This document shows, one piece after another, positions 52,169-63,000 of a stretch of DNA of 64,000 nt; within the stretch, counting starts at the first letter, position 1; every line of letters begins with the position of its first letter. This DNA is from G963676655 sp963676655. GTDB lineage: Bacteria > Verrucomicrobiota > Lentisphaeria > Victivallales > Victivallaceae. The position numbers were made by a program, and so were the translations under genes. The stretch lies in contig CAXXKX010000003.1 in assembly GCA_963676655.2 (NCBI GenBank), positions 620,001 to 684,000 on the forward strand, given 5' to 3'. A model generated the notes under the pieces. It worked only from the letters and a program-made list of their open reading frames with translations. It had not been told where the DNA came from and did not search any database.

Positions 52169-53851
52169 ATGAATTCGCTGGTTCTGGTAATCGGTGCGGC
52201 AATCATGTACATTGTCGCGTACAACACCTATGGACGCTTCCTCGGGAAAAAAATTTTCAAACTCACCAAGGACAACATTTGCCCCAGTGAAGAACTGCGC
52301 GACGACCATGATTATGTGCCGACCCATCCGCAGGTGCTCTTCGGACACCATTTTGCGTCAATCGCCGGAACCGGCCCCATTGTCGGGCCGGCAATTGCAA
52401 TTATCTGGGGCTGGCTGCCGGCTCTGCTATGGATTGTTTTCGGTTCAATTTTCATGGGAGCAGTTCATGACTTCGGTTCATTGGTCGTTTCCCTGCGCAA
52501 CAAAGGGCGTTCAATCGGCGATATCGCCGGGGACCTGATCAGCCCGAGAGTCAGAACCCTGTTTCTGTTAATAATCTTTTTTCTTCTGTTGCTGGTGGTC
52601 GCGGTGTTCGGAGTGGTAATCGGCTTATGTTTCAAACTATATCCGCAATCAGTCATTCCGGTTTGGTCCCAGATCCCGATCGCGGTAGTGCTTGGGTATC
52701 TGGTATACAAGAAAAACATGAGCGTTCTGGTTCTTGGAGCTATCGCAGTTATCTTAATGTATGGAAGCATTATTCTCGGGGCATATTTCCCATTGAGCAT
52801 GCCGGCAATAAAAAGCGGCAGTAAAGTTATCCTCGATCCAATCTCAATCTGGATCGTTATTTTGTTAATCTATGTCTATATCGCCTCGATTCTTCCGGTC
52901 CAGACCCTGCTGCAGCCGCGCGATTTCATCAACTCCTGGCAGTTGATGGTGGCAATGCTGCTGCTGGGACTTGGAGTAATCGTCGCACATCCGCAAATGA
53001 CCGCGCCGACGTACAGAACGGTTGCCGATGCCCCCCCGATGCTGCCGATGATCTTTGTGACAATTGCCTGCGGCGCGTTATCCGGATTTCATTCCCTAGT
53101 GTCCTCCGGGACATCTTCTAAACAATGTGATAATGAACATACGGCGCTATTTGTCGGTTACGGTTCCATGCTGGTTGAGGGCATGCTGGCGATCTTCGTA
53201 CTGGTAGCCTGCGGCGCCGGGATTGCGCTTGCCGGAGGGGGATCAGAAGCCTATTTCTCGCGTTACGCCACCTGGGCGGCGGCGAACGGACTGGGGGCAA
53301 AACTCGATGCTTTTGTAGTCGGAGCCGGAGCAATGATTGATGATGTCGGAGTTCCGAATGCTGTTGCTCAGACCCTGATGGGCGTTTTTATCGTCTCTTT
53401 TGCCGCAACAAGTTTAGATTCCGCTACTCGTATTCAACGCTATATCGTCAGCGAACTGGCGGATATTTTCAAAATTCCTATCCTGAAAAAGAAACATCCG
53501 GCCACGATGTTTGCAGTCGGCACCGCCGCGGCACTGGCATTCTTTAACGGTTCCGGTCAGGGCGCGGTTCAATTATGGCCGCTTTTCGGCTGTTTAAACC
53601 AACTTCTCGGCGGCCTGGCCCTGCTGGTTGTAACAATATACCTCATCCATAAAAAAATGCCTATCATTTATACTGCAATTCCAATGGTTTTCATGCTTGC
53701 AATGACAGCTTGGGGCATGTATTATAATATTGACAGGTTTTCCAGTCAAGGGAATTGGGCTTTGCTGTCGATCAGCATTGTCATCATTATTTTTGAGATT
53801 TGGATGATTGTCGAAAGCATTGCGATTATCAAAAAAGCCAAATCACCTTAA
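52169..53851 (+). CDS. cstA: CstA-family transporter (carbon starvation protein)
   Basis: 560 residues with about 15 membrane helices. Characteristic CstA sequences: YNTYGRFLGKKIFKL, DYVPTHPQVLFGHHFASIAGTGPIVGPAIAI, FMGAVHDFGSLVVSLRNKGRSIGDIAG and SGFHSLVSSGTSSKQ. The family transports pyruvate or peptides and is induced by carbon starvation in E. coli. It is shorter than E. coli CstA (701), as are many relatives. The cysteine-rich gene follows 15 bases later. Confidence 0.93.
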   Translation: MNSLVLVIGAAIMYIVAYNTYGRFLGKKIFKLTKDNICPSEELRDDHDYVPTHPQVLFGHHFASIAGTGPIVGPAIAIIWGWLPALLWIVFGSIFMGAVHDFGSLVVSLRNKGRSIGDIAGDLISPRVRTLFLLIIFFLLLLVVAVFGVVIGLCFKLYPQSVIPVWSQIPIAVVLGYLVYKKNMSVLVLGAIAVILMYGSIILGAYFPLSMPAIKSGSKVILDPISIWIVILLIYVYIASILPVQTLLQPRDFINSWQLMVAMLLLGLGVIVAHPQMTAPTYRTVADAPPMLPMIFVTIACGALSGFHSLVSSGTSSKQCDNEHTALFVGYGSMLVEGMLAIFVLVACGAGIALAGGGSEAYFSRYATWAAANGLGAKLDAFVVGAGAMIDDVGVPNAVAQTLMGVFIVSFAATSLDSATRIQRYIVSELADIFKIPILKKKHPATMFAVGTAAALAFFNGSGQGAVQLWPLFGCLNQLLGGLALLVVTIYLIHKKMPIIYTAIPMVFMLAMTAWGMYYNIDRFSSQGNWALLSISIVIIIFEIWMIVESIAIIKKAKSP

Positions 53852-53866
53852 AAAGGGGGTGTTGAT

Positions 53867-54256
53867 ATGAAACCGGGAGAAAAAACCATCTGTCCCGTTT
53901 GCGGACAGGAAATATTTGTCCAGGAAAAAAACCTTATGGACGACTGGAAAGTGGTCGGTAAAGTTTTAGTCTGTCCGTTATGTGAAGCCCATCTCAGCCG
54001 CCAAAGTGAGACATCTTTGGACCAGGACCCGGAAGAATCCAGCAACATTTCGGCCCTGACTGATTTGCTGGGGGAAGATGATACCCCGGAACCGGAAATT
54101 GATTTCGGTGAAGAATCCGGACATTTCTGCCGGGACTGCACATATTTCATCAAACATCCTTTTATGAATCGATGTACGTTGCATGAATGTGAAGTCAGTC
54201 CAATGTCTGATTGCGATGATTTCATTCGTCGGGATGAAGGAGACGAGGAAGAATAA
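53867..54256 (+). CDS. Cysteine-rich zinc-ribbon-like small protein
   Basis: 129 residues. Three cysteine pairs occur: C-P-V-C (CPVCGQEIF), C-P-L-C (CPLCEAHL) and C-R-D-C (FCRDCTYF), plus later RCTLHECEV and SDCDDF. The C-terminal half is very acidic. It looks metal-binding, perhaps two zinc ribbons, but no family is recognised. It lies between two transporter genes with 15- and 12-base gaps and a GGGGG ribosome-binding site, so it is a real gene, possibly regulating or assembling one of them. Confidence 0.75.
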   Translation: MKPGEKTICPVCGQEIFVQEKNLMDDWKVVGKVLVCPLCEAHLSRQSETSLDQDPEESSNISALTDLLGEDDTPEPEIDFGEESGHFCRDCTYFIKHPFMNRCTLHECEVSPMSDCDDFIRRDEGDEEE

Positions 54257-54268
54257 TCCCTACCCCTG

Positions 54269-55744
54269 ATGAACTTATATGATATCATTGTCTGCGTTGT
54301 TTATTTTGTCCTGATTATCTTAATCGGCATTATCGCCAAGGGAAAAAACCATACTACACGCGACTTTTATCTGGCCGGACGTTCTATGAGCTGGTTTCCG
54401 GTCGGCCTGTCAGTGATGATTACGGTATTCAGCGCCATAAATTTTGTGGCGGTGCCTCAGGAAGTTGCAGTTTACGGCCTGTATGTCATGGTCTCGTTAC
54501 CGGTTTTTATTCTGGTTGCCATCCCGGTCACCCGCTATTTTATTCCACGCTTTTATCAGCAGGGTTCTGTCAGCGCCTATGAGTTTCTGGAACAGCGATT
54601 CGACGTAAAAGTCCGTTGTCTTGCCAGCGGCATGTTTATTTTCTGGCGGATGCTCTGGATGGGGGTTATTCTTTTTGCCACAGCGAAAATCCTGACCTTG
54701 ATAACCGGTTTCAGCCTGCCTTTACTGATAATCGTTTGCGGAGTTGTCGCCATGGCATATACCGCCTGGGGAGGCATCAGGGCGGTAATATGGACCGATG
54801 TTGCCCAATTTATCATTCTTCTTACCGGTTTAATAATGATTATTGTCATTTTAGTTGTTCGAAGCAAGAATGGCCTTGATGGAATGCTTGCGACAACCCG
54901 TTCTCACGGGCTGCTAAAACCATTTTCACCTTTTGATCCCGGATTCTTTTCACCTGACCCGACAATCAGAATATCTTTTTTTAGTTGCCTAATTGGTGTT
55001 TTTGTCGCCTTTCTTACCCGTTACGGAGCCGACCAGATTGTTATTCAACGTTACTCCACTGCTAAAAGTCTGCAAGCGGCTAAAACCAGCTTCTGGTGGA
55101 ATATTATTTGTGCGATGTTCTCAATATCCCTGCTTGGAATATTTGGATTGCTTCTCTATAATTATGCCGCTGAACATAATTTGTTGACTCCTCATAAAAC
55201 CCTAGCGGCACCGTTGAAAATCATTAAAATCATCTTCAGCACTTTACCTTATGGCGGATGCGGCTTAATGGTTGCCGGATTACTGGCGGCGACTATGTCA
55301 AGTATCGATTCCGGCATCAATGCCTGTTCCGCAGCATGGTTCAGTGATTTCCATCAGCGCTTTTTTGAAAAGACGCAAGAAGAAGGCCGGGAATGGCGAT
55401 ACAGCATTTATTTAACTTTGACAGTGGGTTCAGCATCAATCCTTCTAGCCCTGTTATGTATGGCTTTTTTAGCTCAAAGCAATACTGTGTTTGTCATGAT
55501 AAATAAAATAATCCACGGACTGGGCAGCCCTTTGCTCGCAATTATGCTGTTGGCAATTCTTAGTAAACGAATCTCGGCAAAAGCAGTTTTCCAGGGGACA
55601 ATTTACGGTCTTATTTGCAGTATTTTGACCATATGCCTGATCAAAGGACTCGCACTGCATTATTACGCGGTAGTAAATCTGGTAATTACTTTGGGATTAT
55701 GCTATATGCTGCATTTTCTTGATATATACAGAAAAAAATCATAA
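54269..55744 (+). CDS. Sodium:solute symporter (SSS family)
   Basis: 491 residues, about 13 membrane helices. Typical SSS sequences: KNHTTRDFYLAGRSMSWFPVGLSVMITVFSA, YEFLEQRFDVKVRCLAS, TAWGGIRAVIWTDVAQFIILL, FVAFLTRYGADQIVIQRY and ATMSSIDSGINACSA. It would import a sugar, amino acid or carboxylate with Na+. Third gene of the cstA operon. Its end is five bases from the convergent RAYT gene. Confidence 0.93.
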   Translation: MNLYDIIVCVVYFVLIILIGIIAKGKNHTTRDFYLAGRSMSWFPVGLSVMITVFSAINFVAVPQEVAVYGLYVMVSLPVFILVAIPVTRYFIPRFYQQGSVSAYEFLEQRFDVKVRCLASGMFIFWRMLWMGVILFATAKILTLITGFSLPLLIIVCGVVAMAYTAWGGIRAVIWTDVAQFIILLTGLIMIIVILVVRSKNGLDGMLATTRSHGLLKPFSPFDPGFFSPDPTIRISFFSCLIGVFVAFLTRYGADQIVIQRYSTAKSLQAAKTSFWWNIICAMFSISLLGIFGLLLYNYAAEHNLLTPHKTLAAPLKIIKIIFSTLPYGGCGLMVAGLLAATMSSIDSGINACSAAWFSDFHQRFFEKTQEEGREWRYSIYLTLTVGSASILLALLCMAFLAQSNTVFVMINKIIHGLGSPLLAIMLLAILSKRISAKAVFQGTIYGLICSILTICLIKGLALHYYAVVNLVITLGLCYMLHFLDIYRKKS

Positions 55745-55748
55745 AATA

Positions 55749-56732
55749 TCAGCTCTGTAGCTTTCTGAAGCAGTAGATAACCGCACCGGCGGGGCCTATG
55801 CCGCGGCTTAGTTGTTTTTTATTGACCCGGTCAGGATTGTCGAATTTTGCGCCCATTTCACGGATGAAAAGTTTTGACCCGATAATCGCTCCATCGCTGA
55901 AGTGGCGGGTGCGTCGCAGGAAGCGTACCGGCATCGATTCTTTGCGCTTGGCTTGTTCCTGTGCCTCAAATATCTCTTCGCTGGAGGCACCGCTCTCGGC
56001 GGCTACTATCCGTGCCAGTTCACTTCGGAAATAGCTGAAAAGATCGTTATCGGTCCATTTTGAGGTGTCGCGATGCCAGATATTTTGTTCGAGGTGCTTG
56101 ACGAAATTTGCCTGGAACATGTGTTTCCCGGTACCGCAATACCGTCCCCAGGTAGTGAAATGGTAGTCGGCTGGATTAGTCGTCACTCCGGCTCGAACAG
56201 GATTGAGTTCGACATATAAAACACAAGCTTCCAAGGAATTGCGACTATCGAGAATGACGCTTTTGAATTTATTGGCCCAGAGTTTGCCGATGCGGTCGCG
56301 GGATTGGTTGTAGACGACGGTGAAACGTTGTTGGAATGCGCGCATAAAGTAGCTTATGTCGATCATTTTCAGGCCAACTTCTCGACATGTTTCAGGATTT
56401 GCCGGGTTGATTTTTGGTATTTGTTTCGGTGCGTAAGCATACTTGCCTAACATATTGCTATAGTAAGAGTTGTGGCGCTTGGAAATGTCCTCAATTGACG
56501 GCAATTCGTCCGGGCCGGGAGCGTAAACGACCACGTGGAAATGGTTGCCCATCCAGGCCGCGGATATCACCTCGATCAGAAAATATTCGCAAAGATTTTG
56601 CAGTAGCCTAAAGCCGTACTCCATATCGACCCGATTGAAAGGTTTTTCGCCTCTGCAACCCGCAGTACGGTTCATCAGATGGTAATAGCAACCTTCGCCT
56701 TTAACCTTCATTCGTGTTCCACGTCCAGCCAT
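55749..56732 (-). mobile_element. Large RAYT (Y1-transposase) with C-terminal extension
   Basis: 327 residues from ATG 56732 (GGAGG seven bases upstream). The N-terminal ~190 residues are a Y1 transposase domain with HUH motif MGNHFHVVVY (His64, His66) and tyrosine region CVLYVELNPVRAGV. The C-terminal ~130 residues (TWGRYCGTG ... DGAIIGSKLFIREMGAKF ...) occur in the longer RAYT group and contain a helical segment of unknown role. No family A, B or C repeat lies next to it, unlike the short RAYT at 22752. A consensus promoter drives it. Confidence 0.9.
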
Positions 56733-56766
56733 GATTTTTTCCTCCGTTATTGACAACTTTGCAGTT

Positions 56767-56795
56767 AATATAATGGTTGAAAGTGGGTTTGTCAA
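56767..56795 (-). promoter_or_regulatory. Consensus sigma-70 promoter of the large RAYT
   Basis: On the minus strand: perfect TTGACA (56795-56790), 17-base spacer, TATATT (56772-56767), about 35 bases before ATG 56732. Confidence 0.7.
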
Positions 56796-56866
56796 ATTAA
56801 ATTATTATGTGATTTAATTAAAAATCGTATAAACTTAACTCTCAGACTGTTATAGCATTAAAATGG

Positions 56867-59218
56867 TCACAGTGCGGGGGTTAATTCTTTAGAAATGGTA
56901 TTTGCGTGAGACATTAAATGATCGAGTTTCTCGCGGAATACTTTTGATGACTTTTCCGGCAATATTGAATCAGTTATGGTTTCCTGATTATAAAAATTGT
57001 TTTGAATGCTTTCCTTTATCGCCTTCACTTCATCGTTTATAAACCAGGGTGAACGGTCATGATGCTCTATTTTTTGGGTGACCCAATCCTTGTATGCGAA
57101 GAACTCCGGCAAGTATATCAATGGAAACAACTCTGCAAAAAAACCGCGGCAATAACCGTTTTCCGTATTGCCTTTCAACGTCTCTTCCGCATGCGGATTT
57201 ACCGGGCCAAATAATTTTAGCCTGTTCAACGCGTCATTCAGTGAAAAATCTTCATGTAAACTTAAGATTTGCCACAAAAACTCAAGATATTTTTCACACA
57301 GATCAAGCTGAGAAAAAACTTCCTCTTCATCACAATTGAAATTACGCCACTGTTCCATTTTAGAAGCCAGCTTTAAAAATAGCGCATGGAGCATTCTGGA
57401 AACAGCAGTCCTGGCAATATCAATAATATCACGACGTATAAACTCATCATCATAATATTGTTCAAATATCTCAGGCAGCCATGTCAGCAAATAAGAAACA
57501 TTTTCAACAATAAAATCCAAGCTAGCCTGATGATATTCAATTGCGTCAATAACCTTTTCATCAATTTTCGTCAACCATGGACTTGTCAGGATATTGAAAA
57601 ACATAACACCGTTTATTTCCCGCAGAGGAAATTCTTCGTTCCGGGTCCAATTTCTGGTTTGAGATATTTTCAAAGAAAGATTCCATATTTTTGTCATTTC
57701 CGGAACAATTTCCGCCGGATATCTGTCGCCACAAAAACTGCAAACCCGGTCCGATACAGATAGTTCCTTGCCGCTCCACGCATTGGCGGTGAAATATTCC
57801 AGCATAAACGAATCGCCGTGTGAAAACTCCGGCCAATAAGCCATCCCCTTGCAGGCCGGATCATTGACCGCTATTTCAAGACGCTGGTTTATCAGCCGGT
57901 AATCCCCACGCATATCGGTATTGGGCGCCAAACCCTGAAAAATACCGAAAATCCAGGGGAATTTGCCAATGACATCCCAATTGGTAAAAATATTTTCTTT
58001 CGGATCAATCACGTCCGCCGTATAATCAAGGATAATCGTTTTTGCCGGATCAAGTTTTTTGATCAGTTCCCGGACCTCTTCACATTTCCAGGTTGACATA
58101 AAATCCCATGACGCAATCATCAATGGGGCATTAGGATAGTGCTCTCGAATCATTTGATTTATTTTTTGAATAGACCAGATTTTAAGTTTCAGGTTTTCCT
58201 CACTGTTTTCTCCGTAGGTACGTTCCGCAAGGCCAATTGTATGAAACAAATCCGGTTTGCCGAATTCCCGGATATGGGTTTCGGTAAGTTTCCAGTAACG
58301 ATCCCATGATTTAGGATCGTGAATATTCCATACCAAACCTGAAGGATCATTGTATGAACTGCTTTTCTGGTTCGTGAAAGTTATTTTTTCTTCATCCAAT
58401 AAAGCTTGAGGGGTCCGCGAATACCAGTGAGTGACGGTTCCGGCGTCTTCCGGGTGATAGAGACCGCGTTCAAAAGCATAATGCAGCACTTTTTTCCGCA
58501 ACATGCCGCGCTGCCGCAAGGGCCAGAAACTGGTACGGTCATTATAGGACCGCGGAATCGCCTGCGGATCAACGCCATCCTCAGGCGGATATGGAACAAT
58601 ATCTTTAAAAGCGCGTTGGAACAGGTCATCAAGACCGATGCGCAGCATGAAAAAGTTAAGACGCTTCTTAAGCATCCAGTCTATTTCACGTTTCCAGTCG
58701 TCAAAATCCCAATGTTCGGCCTGAAAACGATGCAAACCGCGATGCGCAAAATAGCGAATACCACGATATTCAAAACGCGGCTTTTCAACAATATTAATAT
58801 TTGAAATAGCAATATTATCCAGCCTGGCAATTCTATCTCCATCCCAGAAATAGCGCACTCCGGCCTGTTGTTGAAAAAAATCATAGACAGCATATATGGT
58901 CGATCTGCCGCGACCACCGGCGACAATAAGAATATCGCGTCCCTTTTGTCGAGCAGACAACAGCTGATAATCATCGGTTTCTGAACGCACCTCCAGACCG
59001 GGAATAATATCATCTTGAATCAAGCGTTCAGTGTAAGCATTGACGGTATCGTCTCCGAGGACGATCAGGTGATGATTATCCGGAATCTCATCCGCATCGG
59101 TTAATTCGTTAATACGGTTACCGGTTATTTGCTGCCAGTAAGAGAGAAAAATTTCACCGGCAATTTCATAAGTGGTATCGCCACTGCCCGGTTTTATCAA
59201 GGTTACAGGAGAATTCAT
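56867..59218 (-). CDS. GH89-like (alpha-N-acetylglucosaminidase-like) enzyme, cytoplasmic
   Basis: 783 residues, no signal peptide. The N-terminal ~130 residues look like the beta-rich hexosaminidase-type domain (NHHLIVLGDDTVNAYT, STIYAVYDFFQQQAGVRYFWDGD). The catalytic barrel starts at FEYRGIRYFAHRGLHRFQAEHWDFDDWKREIDWMLKKRLNFF, recalling GH89's WxxWEREIDWMALNGIN. Candidate catalytic glutamates are in TIGLAERTYGENSE and AYWPEFSHGDSF, where GH89 has its acid/base and nucleophile. It would release alpha-GlcNAc or a related sugar inside the cell. It is last in an operon with two secreted proteins, overlapping the previous gene by four bases. The family match is from memory and distant. Confidence 0.65.
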   Translation of the reverse strand: MNSPVTLIKPGSGDTTYEIAGEIFLSYWQQITGNRINELTDADEIPDNHHLIVLGDDTVNAYTERLIQDDIIPGLEVRSETDDYQLLSARQKGRDILIVAGGRGRSTIYAVYDFFQQQAGVRYFWDGDRIARLDNIAISNINIVEKPRFEYRGIRYFAHRGLHRFQAEHWDFDDWKREIDWMLKKRLNFFMLRIGLDDLFQRAFKDIVPYPPEDGVDPQAIPRSYNDRTSFWPLRQRGMLRKKVLHYAFERGLYHPEDAGTVTHWYSRTPQALLDEEKITFTNQKSSSYNDPSGLVWNIHDPKSWDRYWKLTETHIREFGKPDLFHTIGLAERTYGENSEENLKLKIWSIQKINQMIREHYPNAPLMIASWDFMSTWKCEEVRELIKKLDPAKTIILDYTADVIDPKENIFTNWDVIGKFPWIFGIFQGLAPNTDMRGDYRLINQRLEIAVNDPACKGMAYWPEFSHGDSFMLEYFTANAWSGKELSVSDRVCSFCGDRYPAEIVPEMTKIWNLSLKISQTRNWTRNEEFPLREINGVMFFNILTSPWLTKIDEKVIDAIEYHQASLDFIVENVSYLLTWLPEIFEQYYDDEFIRRDIIDIARTAVSRMLHALFLKLASKMEQWRNFNCDEEEVFSQLDLCEKYLEFLWQILSLHEDFSLNDALNRLKLFGPVNPHAEETLKGNTENGYCRGFFAELFPLIYLPEFFAYKDWVTQKIEHHDRSPWFINDEVKAIKESIQNNFYNQETITDSILPEKSSKVFREKLDHLMSHANTISKELTPAL

Positions 59219-60090
59219 GATTTGTTCTTTTTCAGATCGTTGATTAAGTTATTAATTTTTTGGCGCCAATTTTTTTTGTCAGCTTCAAAACATTTAAAAA
59301 TTAAAGTCTTTTCTTCAATTGAGTACCCCTTCGGCAGAACAGGAGGAGTATTCAAAATGAAATAATATTTATGATAATGTTTTTTATCCCAAAACGTATT
59401 CTTTTTATTTTTACCTTTTACCGGCGTCGTGAAGTACAGCAGGACTCCCGTACCGGCAACCGGGTCGAACTGGGCCAGCCATTGAACATCGCGGTTCAGC
59501 TTGAACGCATTTTTCCCTTCAAATACCCCGCTCATAGTTTTTCCATTTGTTAATAGTGCGGTCCACTCCTGAGTGTGAGGAGACAAACAATACATATACA
59601 AATAGAAAAATAGAAGTTTCTGTTCAGCTTCGGCCCGGATACTCCTGCTGTCGGATATTCCACTTTCTGAAATAGTTATCCTGGAATTGAGTTTAATATT
59701 CGCGAGCATTGAGACTTTTTCCAATTCAAACGATTTTGCCGTCAGGACCTGACCTTCTTCGGGCTGGATTACTTTGCCGTCCGCTTTTAAACTGAAACTG
59801 AGGATTTTTTCTTCGCCGCCATTGACATGGCCTACTCCGCAAATTTTTAATTTGCTTCCGGGTTCTTTAAATAATACGACCGAACCGTTATAGCCGGTTT
59901 TCGGGACAATGAAATATTCTTTATATTTGATTGAGGTAATCGTATATTTGCACTCTTTGCTTATGGTTACCTGATAAGGTGCGCATTTTAAAGTAAAGAC
60001 TCCCTTGTCAACACTCAAATCTTTTTTTGCATATAGTTGAGTCTTTGCGCTGAATATGATAACTAAAAGAAAAATGATTTTCCGCGGCAT
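59215..60090 (-). CDS. Secreted beta-rich protein of unknown function
   Basis: 291 residues, signal peptide MPRKIIFLLVIIFSAKTQLYA. The mature chain alternates hydrophobic and charged residues in short strands (RITISESGISDSRSIRAEAEQKLLFFYLYMYCL), suggesting a beta-sandwich like those in carbohydrate-active or galactose-mutarotase-like proteins. No catalytic motif is recognised. Overlaps both neighbours by 1 and 4 bases, so it is translationally coupled in the GH operon. Confidence 0.65.
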   Translation of the reverse strand: MPRKIIFLLVIIFSAKTQLYAKKDLSVDKGVFTLKCAPYQVTISKECKYTITSIKYKEYFIVPKTGYNGSVVLFKEPGSKLKICGVGHVNGGEEKILSFSLKADGKVIQPEEGQVLTAKSFELEKVSMLANIKLNSRITISESGISDSRSIRAEAEQKLLFFYLYMYCLSPHTQEWTALLTNGKTMSGVFEGKNAFKLNRDVQWLAQFDPVAGTGVLLYFTTPVKGKNKKNTFWDKKHYHKYYFILNTPPVLPKGYSIEEKTLIFKCFEADKKNWRQKINNLINDLKKNKS

Positions 60091-63000
60091 CAGTTTCTCC
60101 CAACAACGCTTTGCAATGTATAAGCGTATTCAAATTCTTTGATTTTGTGCGGGTCATCATCCGGATAAGCTCTGCCGTAAATCAATTCCATGGTATTGAC
60201 GGTTGAGTCATGCCAACTCATAAGAGCCTGGACATTGTCACTGAAAAGACATTTTATCAGCAGCTTTTCTCCCGGCAGCATCAAGCCGCAGGAATTGGCG
60301 GAAAAAGCCCCTCTTCCAACAATATTTTTCGCTTGAAAAAGAGTTTGCAAATCAAAACCTTTGCGGGTATAGACATTGCCGAAGCGTATAATATTTCCCG
60401 CCGGTTTGCCACCGATATAAAAAACAGCATCAGGTTTGGCGGAAGTATGATTGACCCGCAAGGCAAACTGACGATAGCCGCCGGCCGGAATGACTCTGAT
60501 TTTGACTTTGATTTCCGGTGTATTGCGAGCTATGACAAAGATTTTTCTCACAACCAGCCCGTCATATGGAGCATCTTTGAGTCTGAAAGAAACCTGCATC
60601 TGAACATTACTTTTTGTAATTTTGATATTTTCCAATTCAACTGGAATATTCTTCAAGGGCAAAGTCGCCGGATAATCAAAATAGTCCCTGCCAAGGGATG
60701 ACAAAATTTTCATTGGCCGCCCCTTTTCTTTGAGCTGCCATTGCCCGAGGGCACAATCATTCATATCAAATTTTATGTTTTGACTTGGAGTGTTCACCTC
60801 AAGGATAGAACCCTTGAAAGAGTATGACATATTGTGAGCCGCCCCGTTCCGATGCAGCGACGCCATTTTATCCTGCAAGACTTTGGCTTTAAGCTCTACA
60901 GCGTTTACATCGATAACCCCAAGCTCCGCATTTGATAACAGATTTTCAGCTCCGGCAAAAATGACCCTGATAGAGCGCGGCGGTAATTCAAGCCTGAAAC
61001 GGCGTTTGCCGGTCGATATTTTTTTCTTGTCAACCAGTTCAATAATCTTTTGGTTGTCGACATTTTCAGGCAAGCTGATTACGGGATACAGAGTCGTATT
61101 TTTTCCTTCGTTTGCCAGGAAGATCATACAAGCCTGATCTTTAATGCGAACCGCGGAAAAAAAGTTCTCCGTTTTTGCTCCCGGGCATGAAACAATCTTC
61201 CCGACCGGCAGGCGTTTTGAGTTTTTTACAAAAGGTTCGATTTCTGAAATCAGGTTCATTGCCCGATGCATATTCTGCAGAAATTCCCCATCCATGCTTT
61301 TGAGTCCGGGCCAGTGGTAAACCCCTTTTGCCCCCAGAAAGGCGGAACCGGCCATGATTCGGAACAATCTTTGGGGACGATGCACCCCGCGACCATATCC
61401 ACAGGTAACAACCACATATACCGGTTTCTTCAACTGTGTGACCGTTGCGTCGGTCCGGCGGTAAAACATAGCGTCGTCGCCGTAGATCATGGGCAGATGC
61501 ATATCGACATAAGGATCAAACAAACGCAAGTCAATACCGAACCTTTTGAAGTATTCAAACTGATTTTCATCCGTTCCGGGCTGAGGCATTGCGCAGAGCG
61601 CAAACAACGCTTTCGGGTTAAACTCGCGCAGTGCTTTTACTTGAGTTTTGATTAAATCAGCACGCTGCCGGCAACGGAACTCGACCCACGGTTTCAGATA
61701 TTTGGTCAGAATCAGTCGGGGCGTCAACTCTGTTTCAGTCGGTAAATTGATAAACTGCCGGAATGCCTTGATTGATTCAGGTGAAAAAGAATATTTGGTT
61801 ACCGGTCCCTCATAGGCGTATGGCTCATAATCCGTAATCCAGACCAACTGGCTGGTACGGTATTTTTCGTTTTTGTTTTTGTTCAACAGTTCCCGGTAAA
61901 TCGGCAATCCTTTTGCCGCCAATTCCCCGGTGTCGATTTCAATGTCACTGCTGATGCCGGACAAATTTACCGCCATTGGAATTTGATATTTTGTCAATAA
62001 TTTTCGCAATGCGGGAGAACTCACCCTATAAGGGAAAAAACGGGAATGGGAAATGACTTCTCCTGATTCAAATGGAAACGGTGAATCATTCGCAAATTCA
62101 AGATATCCAACCGATGTCACACCGTGTTTTTTCAGGTAATCAAGAACCGCTTGAGGATATTTTGCCCGTTTGTCCGAAAAGTCGATTCTTCGTAAAGGGT
62201 ATGCATAGAACATCCGGTTGGCAAAGGATGATTTACCGACCGCCTGGGTTTCCCGGTTGATGGTTTTGCATGGAATCGTTTCAGAAAAAATATGCCGTCC
62301 GGCATTATCACTAAACGTCAGTTTTATATTAAATTTATCCGGAACGTTTTTTCCAACCTTGAAAAGCATGACATTCCCCCAGTAGTACCAAACCGCATTT
62401 AACGGCCCGAATGTATAAGTATTGCCTGCTGCGGCCGGAGTAATTTTAGCGGGACGGTAAACAGACCTTTTACCATTGGCCAAGTATAGTTCAAAATCGA
62501 TTCCCTTGGGAGCCGTAACTGCAACTTGATACTTTTCCCGTTTAAGCCGCTGGGCACTGGTCATCAACAGCCAGCCGTAACCGCCGCGTTCCACGGTATA
62601 AGGAACCCCATGCATTTTGTTGGAGAACCCGTGTTTGAACATAGCAGCACTTAATTCGGGAGTCGTGTGAACTGGCTTGGCTGCGTTTTGCTTTTTCCGG
62701 GTGGAATCGTTTGCATCAGCCAACCTGATAACTGGCGATTTGAATAACGCGTAACCATCACCCTTAGCCCGGTAAACCGAATAATAGACTTTTATTCCGG
62801 CAGTCTTCAACGGTTCAGGAGAAGAAATAACTTGTGCATATTCTTTCCAGTCTCTGGAACCACTCACTTTAGCCAGATACCGCGCCGACCCGAGATTTTT
62901 ACCGGCGGCATCAGTCCAGTAATAGAACACCGCGGCATTTTTTGCCAGATTGACCGTTTTAACTGATACCGATAGATAAATGCTTTGCATTCCATTGAAT

